Below are positions 15,502 through 24,252 of a DNA stretch of 32,266 bases, one piece after another. How positions within the stretch are numbered: position 1 is the first letter of the stretch; each line of letters opens with the position of its first letter. The notes beneath the pieces are model-generated. The model ran no database searches, was not told the DNA's origin, and saw nothing but the letters and a program-made list of their open reading frames with translations. Origin of the DNA: Candidatus Dojkabacteria bacterium (GTDB taxonomy: Bacteria; Patescibacteriota; Dojkabacteria; SC72; T1SED10-24); NCBI GenBank assembly GCA_003554185.1, contig PWFU01000035.1:1-32266 (forward strand), written 5' to 3'. The position numbers and the translations under genes are program-made.

Positions 15502-16812
15502 ATGTCAAAAAGAATTGTAACGGCGATAGATATCGGTTCTAGCAAAGTCACAACTGTGATTGCTAGTGTAAATGAAACCGAAAATCGTTCCACTGTCATA
15601 GGAGTTTATACACATGATAGTATAGGTATCAAAAAAGGTGTAGTTGTAAACATAGACGATGCTACTAATTCAATTTCTGAAAGTGTAAATGCTGCGGAGA
15701 GGATGGCCGGTGTTACGGTCTCAGATGTATTTTTAACAATAAATGGTGAACAAATAAGTAGTATTAATAATCGCGGTGTTGTAGCTGTCTCAGGAGCGGA
15801 GATTACAATGGATGATACAATGCGTGCGGTAGAAAATGCGCGAACATTAGCCTTACCCGAGGATCTTAATCCTATACATATAATCCCCAGAGAATTTGTT
15901 GTAGATAAACAGGGGGGAATAAAATACCCTATTGGTATGACTGGGACTCGTTTAGAAGTAGAGACTCATATTATAACTGCTCCGACTTCGACTTGGTTAA
16001 ATTTAAGAAAATGTGTTGAGCAACTATGTTTAAATATTGTAGATGTGGTTTTTACTGGTTGGGCTTCGTCTCTTTCTGTTTTAACTGAAACGGAGAAAGA
16101 ACTTGGAGTAACATTATTAGATATTGGTGCTGGGACGACTAGTATAAGTATTTTTGAGGAGAGTGCGATAACATTTAGTGGATGTGTTCCGTTGGGTGGT
16201 GTTAATATAACTAGTGATTTAGCTATTGGTTTGCAATTATCTTTAGAAGATGCGGAAAAAGTTAAAATGAATTTGGATAAATTATTTGACCCAGATGCTA
16301 CAGAAGATAAAGAGAAGAACAAGAAAAAACCAAGATTGATTTATGATGAAACAGAGAAAACCAAGAGTAAGAAAGAAAAAGATGAGGAAATAGATCTTTC
16401 GGTTATAGGTATAAGTGGTAATAAGATTGTTTCCAAAAGTTTGATTAAGCAAATAATTGAGGCAAGGTTAGAAGAATTGTTTGAAATGGTAAAGGATACA
16501 GTCTCTCAATCTGGTTATGATGTGGCTATGCCTTCGGGTATTGTTATAACTGGAGGGACGGGTCTCCTTAGGGATGTAACGAAGACATCTCAATCTGTTT
16601 TTGGGACAAGTTCCCGGGTTGGATACCCATCCGGTTTGACAGGTATGGTAGATGAAATTACTGACCCTTCTTATGCTTCTGTGCAAGGTTTGGTTAAGCA
16701 CGCTTTGGATGATGAAATGGATGTAGGTAGTGGTAAAGATTCAGATTCCTCATCTTCTGAGGAGAGCATTTTACAAAAATTTCTCGATTGGGTAAAATCT
16801 CTAAAGCCATAA
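15502..16812 (+). CDS. ftsA: Cell-division actin-like ATPase FtsA
   Basis: A 436-residue FtsA. The actin-like phosphate 1 loop is AIDIGSSKVTTVI, the SHS2 (1C) region follows (GVVVNIDDATNSISESVNAAERMAG, VFLTINGEQISS), and phosphate 2 is LLDIGAGTTSISIF. The adenosine motif is IVITGGTGLLRDV. The last residues, SILQKFLDWVKSLKP, form the expected amphipathic membrane-targeting helix. A highly charged insert (about residues 270-300, rich in Lys and Glu) interrupts the second lobe, and a Ser/Asp-rich linker precedes the tail helix. FtsA tethers FtsZ to the membrane; FtsZ is encoded 23 bases downstream and its C-terminal peptide is present. Confidence 0.95.
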   Translation: MSKRIVTAIDIGSSKVTTVIASVNETENRSTVIGVYTHDSIGIKKGVVVNIDDATNSISESVNAAERMAGVTVSDVFLTINGEQISSINNRGVVAVSGAEITMDDTMRAVENARTLALPEDLNPIHIIPREFVVDKQGGIKYPIGMTGTRLEVETHIITAPTSTWLNLRKCVEQLCLNIVDVVFTGWASSLSVLTETEKELGVTLLDIGAGTTSISIFEESAITFSGCVPLGGVNITSDLAIGLQLSLEDAEKVKMNLDKLFDPDATEDKEKNKKKPRLIYDETEKTKSKKEKDEEIDLSVIGISGNKIVSKSLIKQIIEARLEELFEMVKDTVSQSGYDVAMPSGIVITGGTGLLRDVTKTSQSVFGTSSRVGYPSGLTGMVDEITDPSYASVQGLVKHALDDEMDVGSGKDSDSSSSEESILQKFLDWVKSLKP

Positions 16813-16835
16813 TATAATTTTATTAAAGAACGAAA

Positions 16836-18059
16836 ATGCCAGTTGTTACTAATGCTGATCCTGTTGCAAAGATAAAGGTTGTTGGTGTAGGGGGAGGAGG
16901 TAGTAATGCTGTTAATACAATGATTTCTGATTACGGAATTGAGGGCGTCGATTTTATGTCTTTTAATACAGATGCTCAATCTTTGAAAAATTCACTTGCC
17001 CCTGTTACATTACAGATAGGTTCCGAATTAACTCGTGGTTTGGGTGTTGGAGGGGATCATAATCTCGGATCTAAAGCGGCTGATGAGAGCGTCGATGAAA
17101 TGACAGACAATTTGGCTGGAGCGGATATGGTTTTTGTTACTGCAGGCATGGGTGGAGGAACAGGTACAGGTGCGGCCCCTATAGTTGCTGGGATAGCAAA
17201 GAATTTGGATGCTTTGACAGTATGAGTTGTTACAAAACCATTTAACTTTGAAGGAAAAAGGAAAATGGATGTTGCGGAGCAAGGTATTGCGGAGCTAAAG
17301 GATAAGGTAGATACTTTAGTAGTAGTCCCAAATCAGAGGCTTACTGAGGCAACAGAAGAAGACATCTCCTTCGTTGATGCGATGAAGAAAGCTGACAATG
17401 TATTAGCAGAAGGCGTTAAGAGTATTGCAGGATTAATTACCCATTCTGGTTTCATAAATGTAGACTTTGCCGATGTAAGAGCAATTATGCAGGGTGCTGG
17501 CTCTTCCTTGATGGGTATTGGTAAAGCTTCTGGTGAAAACAGGGCTGAGGTTGCTGCTAGAATGGCTACTAATAGCCCCTTATTGGATTTATCTATAGAA
17601 GGTGCTCAAGGTGTTTTATTCAATGTCATAGGTGGATTGGACCTTTCGATGAAAGAAGTAGATCTTGCCGCACAATTAATACAGGAGGCAGTTGATCCTG
17701 ATGCTAATATAATATTTGGTGCATCTATAGATGAAAACCTAGAAGAAGAAATAATTATTACAATTATTGCTACTGGCTTTGATGCTATGAATAAGGCTTT
17801 TAATACATCTTCAACTACCGCTTCTCTTGATAATAAAGCTTCTATAACTTCGGATGCGGATACACAAAAAGAGACTGATAAAGGTAAGATGGATGAGTTA
17901 CAGGAAGCTGAGGAGGATATTACTTCTACGGAAACTCATTCTACGGACACTCAGTTGGAGGAAGAAGAAGAAAGTGATTCATTAGATATCGATACTGAAG
18001 ATTTTGAAGACGATTTAGATATACCTGCCTTTTTAAGAAATTCTAAGAAGGATTCATGA
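16836..18059 (+). CDS. ftsZ: Cell-division GTPase FtsZ, interrupted by an in-frame UGA
   Basis: The frame encodes a complete FtsZ of 407 codons with one internal TGA at codon 130 (17223-17225). Before it are the nucleotide-binding start ([14 protein letters not shown]) and the tubulin signature GGGTGTG (106-112), ending LDALTV. After it the sequence resumes at once with [14 protein letters not shown], then the synergy-loop block [13 protein letters not shown] and the C-terminal peptide [11 protein letters not shown]. The family has an invariant Gly at codon 130 (LTVGVVTKPF), and GGA to TGA is a single-base change. An ATG at 17265 could restart a 264-residue C-terminal piece, but the cut is not at a domain border. 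The terminal stop overlaps the ftsW ATG (ATGA). Sequencing error, a real nonsense variant, or readthrough are all possible. Confidence 0.93.
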
Positions 18060-19351
18060 AGCACATTTGGTCTATTACTATAGTCCTAGTAATTTTAACC
18101 GTTGTGAGCCTGTTTAATATATTATCCTTGAGTGTTACCGAAGCTGGTGAAATCGATTTCTCGGGTGTGTTTTCAAGGCATCTGTTTTATATATTAATAG
18201 GTTGGTTAATTTATTTAATCTCGATGAGATTTAATTACTCCTTCTTGAAACTACCTCAAGTAAATATATTTATTTATCTTGTTACGATAATCTTGTTAGG
18301 CTTTACTCTCATTTGGGGTCCGGTTATAAATAATACGCAGCGCTGGCTAGTGTTTGGAGACTTTCAGCTTCAGGTTTCAGAGATAGCCAAAATAGTTGTT
18401 ATCATCCTGACGGCTAGTGCATTTTATCTTCGTTATAAAATAGGTATCTGGGCTAGTTTAGCAGTATCATTTATATCGCTTGTCCCCATCATAGCTCTAA
18501 TATATATCCAGCCTCATGCAAGTATGACAATTATTCTATTCTTATTGTGGTTTCTGACAGTTTTTGTTATTCTGCCAAATCAATTTAGGAACCTTATTCT
18601 ATTACTTATTTTACTATCTACATCAACCTTTATATTAACCCTATCTCTAGGGCTACATTCCTATAGCTTGATATTGCTTCTATTTACCGTAGTTTTAGGA
18701 GTATTTACTTTTTATGCTAGAGAAAATCGGAGAAAAATTTTGGGTATTATTTTTTTAATAGGAGTTGTATTAGGATTATCTTTAAGTTTTACTTGGCATT
18801 CAATGCTTTTAGACTATCAGCAAGATAGAATATATGCTTTTTTGAACCAAACAGAAGTATCTGAAGATTTAGGATTTAACGTAGAGCAGTCTCGGATAGC
18901 TATTGGTTCGGGGCAGATATTCGGTAAAGGTTGGGGGTATGGAACTCAGAGTAAACTTGAATTTTTACCTGAGTATAAAACAGATTTTGTTTTTGCATCA
19001 TTTTCGGAGGAATTTGGTTTAGTAGGTAGTTTAACACTAATTTTTCTCTACGGTTTTTTAATATACAAACTTCTTGTACTTGCACTTAGATATGCAAAAA
19101 TGGATTTTGAATTTGTTGTATTAATAGGTATATCGATTAAATTGTTTTTAGAGGTTTTTGTAAATATTGGTACAAACACAGGAGTGATTCCTGCTACGGG
19201 AATTCCTTTGCCAATAATGAGCTATGGTGGAACTAATATACTATGCACTTTTTTCGTTCTTGGATTAGCACAGAATATAGTAGGTAGTAATGTTGATAGT
19301 ATAAAAGAAAGGGAGGTAGATCGAGTTGACAATAAACAGGTATTGATTTAG
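18056..19351 (+). CDS. ftsW: SEDS-family septal glycosyltransferase FtsW (RodA-like)
   Basis: A 431-residue polytopic protein of about ten membrane helices. SEDS motifs are present: NNTQRWLVFGDFQLQVSEIAKI near the third helix, the QSRIAIGSGQIFGKGWGYGTQSKLEFLPEYKTDFVFA loop, and NTGVIPATGIPLPIMSYGGTN near the end. SEDS proteins polymerise glycan strands from lipid II together with a class B penicillin-binding protein. FtsW and RodA are hard to separate by sequence; the position directly after ftsZ, with a four-base ATGA overlap, favours FtsW. No penicillin-binding protein gene lies in the window. The overlap implies translational coupling to ftsZ, so readthrough of the ftsZ UGA would also affect FtsW level. 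Confidence 0.88.
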   Translation: MKHIWSITIVLVILTVVSLFNILSLSVTEAGEIDFSGVFSRHLFYILIGWLIYLISMRFNYSFLKLPQVNIFIYLVTIILLGFTLIWGPVINNTQRWLVFGDFQLQVSEIAKIVVIILTASAFYLRYKIGIWASLAVSFISLVPIIALIYIQPHASMTIILFLLWFLTVFVILPNQFRNLILLLILLSTSTFILTLSLGLHSYSLILLLFTVVLGVFTFYARENRRKILGIIFLIGVVLGLSLSFTWHSMLLDYQQDRIYAFLNQTEVSEDLGFNVEQSRIAIGSGQIFGKGWGYGTQSKLEFLPEYKTDFVFASFSEEFGLVGSLTLIFLYGFLIYKLLVLALRYAKMDFEFVVLIGISIKLFLEVFVNIGTNTGVIPATGIPLPIMSYGGTNILCTFFVLGLAQNIVGSNVDSIKEREVDRVDNKQVLI

Positions 19352-19362
19352 AATCGGAGCCT

Positions 19363-19734
19363 ATGAGTCAAAAGAAAACAGAGAAACAAACAAAGTCACA
19401 GGAATCAAATGAACAAACACCCAAATTTGCTGTTGTAGATTTGAAGGGAACTCAACTTAAGGTCTCTGAGGGACAGAAGTATGAAGTAAACTTTTTGGAA
19501 GGTGAAAAAGGTCAGGAGATTACTATTGATACCGTTCTTCTATATGCCAACGATGGGGAAGTAGTTGTAGGGAAACCATATATTGATAACGCAAAAGTCA
19601 AATTCGAGATAGATTCTCAAAAGAAAGGTGATAAAGTAGAAGGAATGGTATACAAACCTAAGAAGGGTTATAGAAGAAAGCGTGGTCATAGAGCTTTAGA
19701 AACACGTTTGCTAGTTAAAGAAATTAGTATTTAA
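19363..19734 (+). CDS. rplU: 50S ribosomal protein L21
   Basis: A 123-residue L21. The family core starts at KFAVVDLKGTQLKVSEGQKYEVNFL and ends with the basic KPKKGYRRKRGHRALETRLLVKEI, the 23S-rRNA-binding tail. An extra 20 or so polar residues precede the core (MSQKKTEKQTKSQESNEQ). A GGAG Shine-Dalgarno (19356-19359) lies 3 bases before the ATG. It follows ftsW by 11 bases and is separated from L27, its usual direct neighbour, by a methyltransferase gene. Confidence 0.95.
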   Translation: MSQKKTEKQTKSQESNEQTPKFAVVDLKGTQLKVSEGQKYEVNFLEGEKGQEITIDTVLLYANDGEVVVGKPYIDNAKVKFEIDSQKKGDKVEGMVYKPKKGYRRKRGHRALETRLLVKEISI

Positions 19735-19741
19735 TAGCTTG

Positions 19742-20893
19742 ATGAGGTATTTTTTTATCCCAGGGCGTTTTAAGAACTTGTCTTATTATGAGCTTAGTGC
19801 TGTATGTGAGACCTTTTTAGCAAAAGGTAGTTATTCTATTGTATGGCAAGACGGATATTTTTTTCTTGATACTCAGAAAGATGTAAGTGAGATCTTTTTA
19901 AGATTGGGTGGATTTCTAAAGTATGGTGTCTTATTAGAAGATGATTTGCAAATTAAAGATCTTGTACCTTCAAATTCTAGTAAACTGATTTTTGGAATAA
20001 GTAATTATTCTTCAAAGTATTCTGATAAGGATATAAAAGAACTTTTGCAAAATTTTAAGAAAGAATTGAAGGCAAGAGAATATAACGTAAGATTTATACT
20101 TCCTCGGGGAAAGGAAAAGGATCTAAGTGCTGGGCAGATAGTTAAAAATAAGGTTTTAGAAAAAGGTTTTGAATTAGCTGTTTTTAACGAGGGTATAGGG
20201 CAGACGTTACAGGTTCAGGATATAGAGGAGTTTAGTAAACGAGACTATGAAAAACCTTTTGTAGACACGTATATGGGAGTAATCCCTCCAAAATTAGCCC
20301 GAATTATGAATAACCTTGCTAAAGTTCCTAGAGGAGGAACAATTTGGGATCCTTTTTGTGGTTCTGGAAATATTTTACTTGAGGCTTTAGATTTAGGATA
20401 CAATGTTATTGGTACGGATGTAGATTGGGAGGCTCTAGAAGGTGCTCAAAAAAATCTTTCCTGGTTAAAAGGTAAAACAGAATCTCAAGGTGGTAATATT
20501 AAAAAAATATCCTTTTTTGATGTTATAAATCCAACAAAATCTAAAAGAGGAGAAATAAAGAATTTACATATAGATGGAATAGTTTGCGAACCTTATATGG
20601 GGAAACCTCAAAAAAAGTTATTAACGAAACAAAAAGCTGAGAGTTTGATAAAAAAGCACTTTGATCTTGTAAATGCACTATTTAAAAACCTTACTTTTTT
20701 AAGTATTTCAAATAAGAGTAGGGTGGTTGTAATATTTCCGGAGTATAAAACTCATGAAGGATGGAAATCTATTGATAAAGATTCTCTTGTATTCCCTAAT
20801 GCGAAATTAGTTGACCTAGGAGACTTGCATTGGGAGCGCAAAGATAGTATCATCAGGCGTCTAATATACGTCTTTGAGTTTAATCCTAGATAA
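19742..20893 (+). CDS. Trm11/UPF0020-type RNA guanosine N2-methyltransferase
   Basis: A 383-residue class I AdoMet-dependent methyltransferase. Residues 1 to about 160 form a variable, likely THUMP-type, RNA-binding region. The catalytic domain has DTYMGVIPPKLARIMNNLA, then motif I WDPFCGSGN (202-210) and IGTDVDWEAL. The motif IV position reads CEPYMG (282-287), where relatives have DPPYG or DLPYG. Family members make N2-methylguanosine in tRNA (position 10) or rRNA. An ATG at 19742 begins MRYFFIPG; a TTG one codon earlier is also possible. The gene is placed between rplU and rpmA, four or so bases after L21, which suggests coexpression with ribosome assembly. The target RNA is not known. Confidence 0.83.
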   Translation: MRYFFIPGRFKNLSYYELSAVCETFLAKGSYSIVWQDGYFFLDTQKDVSEIFLRLGGFLKYGVLLEDDLQIKDLVPSNSSKLIFGISNYSSKYSDKDIKELLQNFKKELKAREYNVRFILPRGKEKDLSAGQIVKNKVLEKGFELAVFNEGIGQTLQVQDIEEFSKRDYEKPFVDTYMGVIPPKLARIMNNLAKVPRGGTIWDPFCGSGNILLEALDLGYNVIGTDVDWEALEGAQKNLSWLKGKTESQGGNIKKISFFDVINPTKSKRGEIKNLHIDGIVCEPYMGKPQKKLLTKQKAESLIKKHFDLVNALFKNLTFLSISNKSRVVVIFPEYKTHEGWKSIDKDSLVFPNAKLVDLGDLHWERKDSIIRRLIYVFEFNPR

Positions 20894-20912
20894 GTTTAGT
20901 TATTTTTGTGAA

Positions 20913-21170
20913 ATGTCAAAAACGGCAAGTGGTGGTTCAGTAAAAATGTCTCCCAATGTTGCAGGTAAAAGGTTGGGAGTAAAAAAATTTGCTGGTGAAG
21001 AGGTGAAAAATGGTAATATCCTTGTAAAGCAAAGGGGTAGTTTATATTATCCTGGGAAAAACGCAAAAATTAGTAGAGATTTTTCTATTTATGCTGTTTC
21101 TGATGGTGTTGTTTCGTTTAGGAGGATGACTGGTTCTAAGAGGGGCAAATTTTACGTAGATGTAAATTAG
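20913..21170 (+). CDS. rpmA: 50S ribosomal protein L27
   Basis: An 85-residue L27. After MSKTASGGSVKMSPNV come the diagnostic GKRLGVKKFAGEEVKNGNILVKQRG, YYPGKN and GVVSFRR...GKFYVDV. The N-terminal tail of L27 reaches the peptidyl transferase centre, and the early GGS is kept. The frame remains open upstream to about 20874, but that part overlaps the methyltransferase and is not L27-like. The ATG at 20913 is therefore the start, 19 bases after the upstream stop. No Firmicutes-type cleavable N-terminal extension is seen. Confidence 0.95.
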   Translation: MSKTASGGSVKMSPNVAGKRLGVKKFAGEEVKNGNILVKQRGSLYYPGKNAKISRDFSIYAVSDGVVSFRRMTGSKRGKFYVDVN

Positions 21171-21180
21171 GTTTTTCGTT

Positions 21181-21918
21181 ATGTATCACATTCAGGTAGA
21201 TAATAAGAATGCTATTCTGGAGTTACTTAAAGCAGATAAGGAGTTCCATAAGATTTACGTTGCTTACAATGCTTTTAAGGATCCAAAAACCCAAGAATTA
21301 CTTAAAGAGGCGAGAAAAAGAGGTATAGAGATTATAAAATTGCCCCGCAGAAGTATGGATAAAAAGACAAAGGGGGGTAGTAAAAGTGTTCTAGGTATAC
21401 TTGTATCAAAAAATGATTGGTCATTAGATGATTTACTCACAGACCTTTTTATAAACAAACAAAATCCTTTTTTCCTTATCTTGGACAATTTGAAATATAC
21501 TCAGAATCTTGGCTCGATAATGAGAACTGCTTATGCATCTGGGGTTAACGGAGTAATTCTTCCTGTCAGAAAGGAATCCTATCTAAATGCTGAGGTAACA
21601 AGAATATCTATGGGAGCTTCTGAAAGGGTGCCTCTTGTAGAGATGGGCCTTTTTGATGCGGTAAAGCATTTAAAAGAGAATGATATTAAAATTATCGCTT
21701 TAGAGCAAAAAGGTGATGTATATTACAAGGCTGATTTAACTGGTCCTGTAGCTTTTGTTTTAGGATCAGAGGATGAGGGAATATCTACAAAACTTCTAGA
21801 GAGAGTTGATAAAAAGGTTTTTATACCAAAGCGCGAAGGTCTTGGGGAACTAAACATTGCTGTTAGTACAGGTGTTTTGTGTTACGAAAAACTGCGTCAG
21901 GAAGTAACTAGCGCGTAA
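21181..21918 (+). CDS. TrmH/RlmB-family 2'-O-methyltransferase
   Basis: A 245-residue SPOUT methyltransferase. Residues 1 to about 80 form the L30e-like substrate-binding domain (ILELLKADKEFHKIYVAYNA). The SPOUT domain has motif 1 LILDNLKYTQNLGSIMRTA, motif 2 FVLGSEDEGIS and motif 3 FIPKREGLGELNIAVSTGVLCYE, which form the trefoil knot and AdoMet pocket. RlmB, the closest named relative, methylates G2251 of 23S rRNA. Assignment to RlmB rather than another TrmH-type enzyme is likely from the N-terminal domain but not certain. It starts 10 bases after rpmA, and its stop overlaps the stop of the convergent parB by 11 bases. Confidence 0.9.
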   Translation: MYHIQVDNKNAILELLKADKEFHKIYVAYNAFKDPKTQELLKEARKRGIEIIKLPRRSMDKKTKGGSKSVLGILVSKNDWSLDDLLTDLFINKQNPFFLILDNLKYTQNLGSIMRTAYASGVNGVILPVRKESYLNAEVTRISMGASERVPLVEMGLFDAVKHLKENDIKIIALEQKGDVYYKADLTGPVAFVLGSEDEGISTKLLERVDKKVFIPKREGLGELNIAVSTGVLCYEKLRQEVTSA

Positions 21919-22771
21919 GTCTTTCCATTAGCTCTCTCAATTCGGGATCATTATTAAATTTGATAACTATTTTACCTCCTTCGTTTAGTTTCTGTATTTT
22001 TGAAGGAAAACCGAGATTTTTTGAAATTCTTTCTTCCCAGTTTTCTATTTGCTTGGTAACTTGTTGAGTTTCCTTGATGTTTTCGTCTTTTGCATAAGTA
22101 ATTCTTCTTACTAGCTTTTCAGTATCTCTTACGCTTAGTTTTCTTTTTAATACTATATTTGCTGCGGAGGAAATAGAGTCTTGCTCCTTGAGACCTAACA
22201 ATGCTCTAACATGTCCTTCACTTAAGTCTTCGGATATAACAGCTTCTTTTACATCCTCCGGTAGGGATAGTAATCGGATTTTGTTTGTAACAGCAACCCT
22301 ACTTAATCCTGCCTTTTTTGATATATCTCCATGTGTCATAGAGAATTCATCCTGTAATTGTTTAAAAGCTGTTGCTTCCTCTAGAGGATTTAAGTCTTCT
22401 CTCTGGATATTTTCTATTAAAGCAAGCTCTAGCATATCTTGAGGAGAAGAATCCTTGATTACAACAGGGATTCTTTTAAGTCCAGCCAAATGAGCTGCTT
22501 TCCATCTTCTTTCGCCTGCTATTAAATAATATTTTTCACTGTTATCTTCCTTGGTTATAATCAGGGGTTGTATAATGCCCTTTTCTCTAATTGAGTTAGC
22601 TATTTCCATAAGTTCTTCCTGATTTATCCTCATCCTTGGTTGATATGGATTGGGCTCTATTTTCTTTATGTCAAAATTCTCTTGGTAAGAAGATTCTCCA
22701 ACTCCTCCTCCTTCCTCTTGTATTAAAGCTGCCAGACCTTGCCCTAACGGTTTACTATTCTTTTTGGTCAT
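21908..22771 (-). CDS. parB: Chromosome partitioning protein ParB
   Basis: A 287-residue ParB/Spo0J. The opening KPLGQGLAALI is typical. The CTPase domain has PNPYQPR, GIIQPLII and the C-motif GERRWKAAHLAG, followed by ENIQREDLNPLEEA. The helix-turn-helix that reads parS follows (GDISKKAGLSRVAVTNKIRLL). A short C-terminal dimer domain ends the protein. ParB loads at parS sites and slides as a CTP clamp, recruiting SMC and ParA. No full parS site is present in the window. It follows parA by 30 bases. Confidence 0.95.
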   Translation of the reverse strand: MTKKNSKPLGQGLAALIQEEGGGVGESSYQENFDIKKIEPNPYQPRMRINQEELMEIANSIREKGIIQPLIITKEDNSEKYYLIAGERRWKAAHLAGLKRIPVVIKDSSPQDMLELALIENIQREDLNPLEEATAFKQLQDEFSMTHGDISKKAGLSRVAVTNKIRLLSLPEDVKEAVISEDLSEGHVRALLGLKEQDSISSAANIVLKRKLSVRDTEKLVRRITYAKDENIKETQQVTKQIENWEERISKNLGFPSKIQKLNEGGKIVIKFNNDPELRELMERLTR

Positions 22772-22801
22772 ATATTTTTGTTTACAAGTTATACAGGTAT
22801 T

Positions 22802-23590
22802 TTACAATATATTACTAAGAAATTCATCAGCAAGATTTTTGTATGCTATAGCTCCGCTTGATTTTGGATCATATTGTAATATAGTTTGTCCATGTGAAGG
22901 AGCTTCAGATAATCTGACATTTCTAGGTACTACAGTGTTAAAGACACTCTTGCCAAAATATTCTTTTACGTCATTAACTACGCTACTGGATAGCTTTGTT
23001 CTACTATCAAACATTGTGAGTACTATCCCGCCAAGTCTTAAATCAGGATTGATGGATTTCACCATTTCAGTTGTTTGCATTAGTTGCCCTAATCCTTCTA
23101 ACGCAAAGTACTCACATTGTATAGGGATTAAGAGCTCTGTAGCAGAAGTTAGAGCATTTATTGTTAATAACCCAAGGGATGGAGGACAGTCTATGATGAT
23201 GTAATCTATGTCTTCCTGGAAATTCTTTAGCGCTTGTTTAAGTATTGTCTCTCTGGATAACATATTTACCATCTCGACTTCAGCACCCGCTAGTGATAGA
23301 TGAGAGGGTACTAAAAAAAGATTTTTTGTCTCAGTTGGTACAAAAACTTCTGAGATCTTACTATTGTTTATTAAAACGTCATAAATACTTTTGTATTGAC
23401 TCTCCTGCTTACTATTATCTTCTTCTATGTGTTTTGATAGAAAACCTGTGCCGGAAGAAAGGTTGGCTTGAGGGTCAAGATCAACAAGTAAAACCTTTTT
23501 ATTCTTAGAAGCTAGAGCAGCTCCTAAATTTAATGTGGTTGTAGTTTTTCCAACTCCTCCTTTTTGATTAGCGATGACTATTGTTTTCAT
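22802..23590 (-). CDS. parA: Chromosome partitioning ATPase ParA/Soj
   Basis: A 262-residue Walker-type ATPase. It begins [24 protein letters not shown], the deviant Walker A with the signature Lys. [13 protein letters not shown] (Walker A') and [18 protein letters not shown] (Walker B) follow. ParA binds DNA non-specifically as an ATP dimer and is driven by ParB to move origins apart. The length is that of the small chromosomal type without an N-terminal regulator. The gene follows lepB by 12 bases and precedes parB by 30 bases, in one apparent operon. Confidence 0.96.
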   Translation of the reverse strand: MKTIVIANQKGGVGKTTTTLNLGAALASKNKKVLLVDLDPQANLSSGTGFLSKHIEEDNSKQESQYKSIYDVLINNSKISEVFVPTETKNLFLVPSHLSLAGAEVEMVNMLSRETILKQALKNFQEDIDYIIIDCPPSLGLLTINALTSATELLIPIQCEYFALEGLGQLMQTTEMVKSINPDLRLGGIVLTMFDSRTKLSSSVVNDVKEYFGKSVFNTVVPRNVRLSEAPSHGQTILQYDPKSSGAIAYKNLADEFLSNIL

Positions 23591-23602
23591 ATATTCATAA
23601 TC

Positions 23603-24202
23603 TTAGTATATATTAGGTTCTTCTACAAAGCGAAAATTCTCAAGGGGAAAAATTGCTACAAATATCTTCCCTTTGATCTCTTCTTCTTGTACATTACCAA
23701 AGTCTCTAGAATCATAACTTCTTGGTCTGTTGTCCCCTAGAGTAAAATACTCACCATCTTGGACGTTGATTGAACCTTCCTCTCTTAGGAAGCTACCTCC
23801 GTTGGTCCTAATATCCTCTTCTAGATACTCCGACTCATCGATTTGTGTGTCATTGACATAAATTTGCCCGTTTCTTAGTGAAACAGAGTCACCTGGTACA
23901 CCTATCACTCGCTTTATATAATCTACATATTCATCATATTTGAATATTACTACATCTCCTCTTTGGGGTTCTGAGAATAAGTAACTAACTTTACTACCAA
24001 TTAAGTACTCATCATTTTTAAAATTTGGATACATCGAATCACCAACAACCTCGTGTGGAGTAGCAATGAATAAGTAAATTAAGAGACCAAATATAGAAAG
24101 GATTATGAGAATTTGAATTATATTGAAGACAAAGCGTGAAACAGAGCCGAAGAAACCTGACAAGCCTTCATAGGAGTTGTCTAATTTGTTGTTATCATAC
24201 AT
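23603..24202 (-). CDS. lepB: Signal peptidase I, copy 1
   Basis: A 199-residue type I signal peptidase. One membrane helix (about 27-46) is followed by box B PHEVVGDSMYPNF with the catalytic Ser S56. Box D DYIKRVIGVPGD carries the general-base Lys K97. Box E reads GDNRPRSYDSRDFG. These enzymes cleave signal peptides on the outer face of the membrane. A second copy of exactly the same length lies 50 bases upstream. The two have the same boxes but differ in the N-terminal tail, so they are an older tandem duplication and not a recent repeat. Confidence 0.94.
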   Translation of the reverse strand: MYDNNKLDNSYEGLSGFFGSVSRFVFNIIQILIILSIFGLLIYLFIATPHEVVGDSMYPNFKNDEYLIGSKVSYLFSEPQRGDVVIFKYDEYVDYIKRVIGVPGDSVSLRNGQIYVNDTQIDESEYLEEDIRTNGGSFLREEGSINVQDGEYFTLGDNRPRSYDSRDFGNVQEEEIKGKIFVAIFPLENFRFVEEPNIY

Positions 24203-24252
24203 ACTTGCTCAGATTTTACACTATTTGTAACACTTTGTTAATTAATGAGAAA

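Noticed and set aside
16836-18059. UGA read as glycine (genetic code 25) throughout
   Set aside because: RF2 with SPF and GGQ is encoded, UGA ends two genes at their natural C-termini, and no other gene has an internal UGA.
24131-24142. A parS-like half site (GCGTGAAACAG) near parAB
   Set aside because: Only one half matches; the other half of the palindrome is not present, and it lies inside lepB coding sequence.
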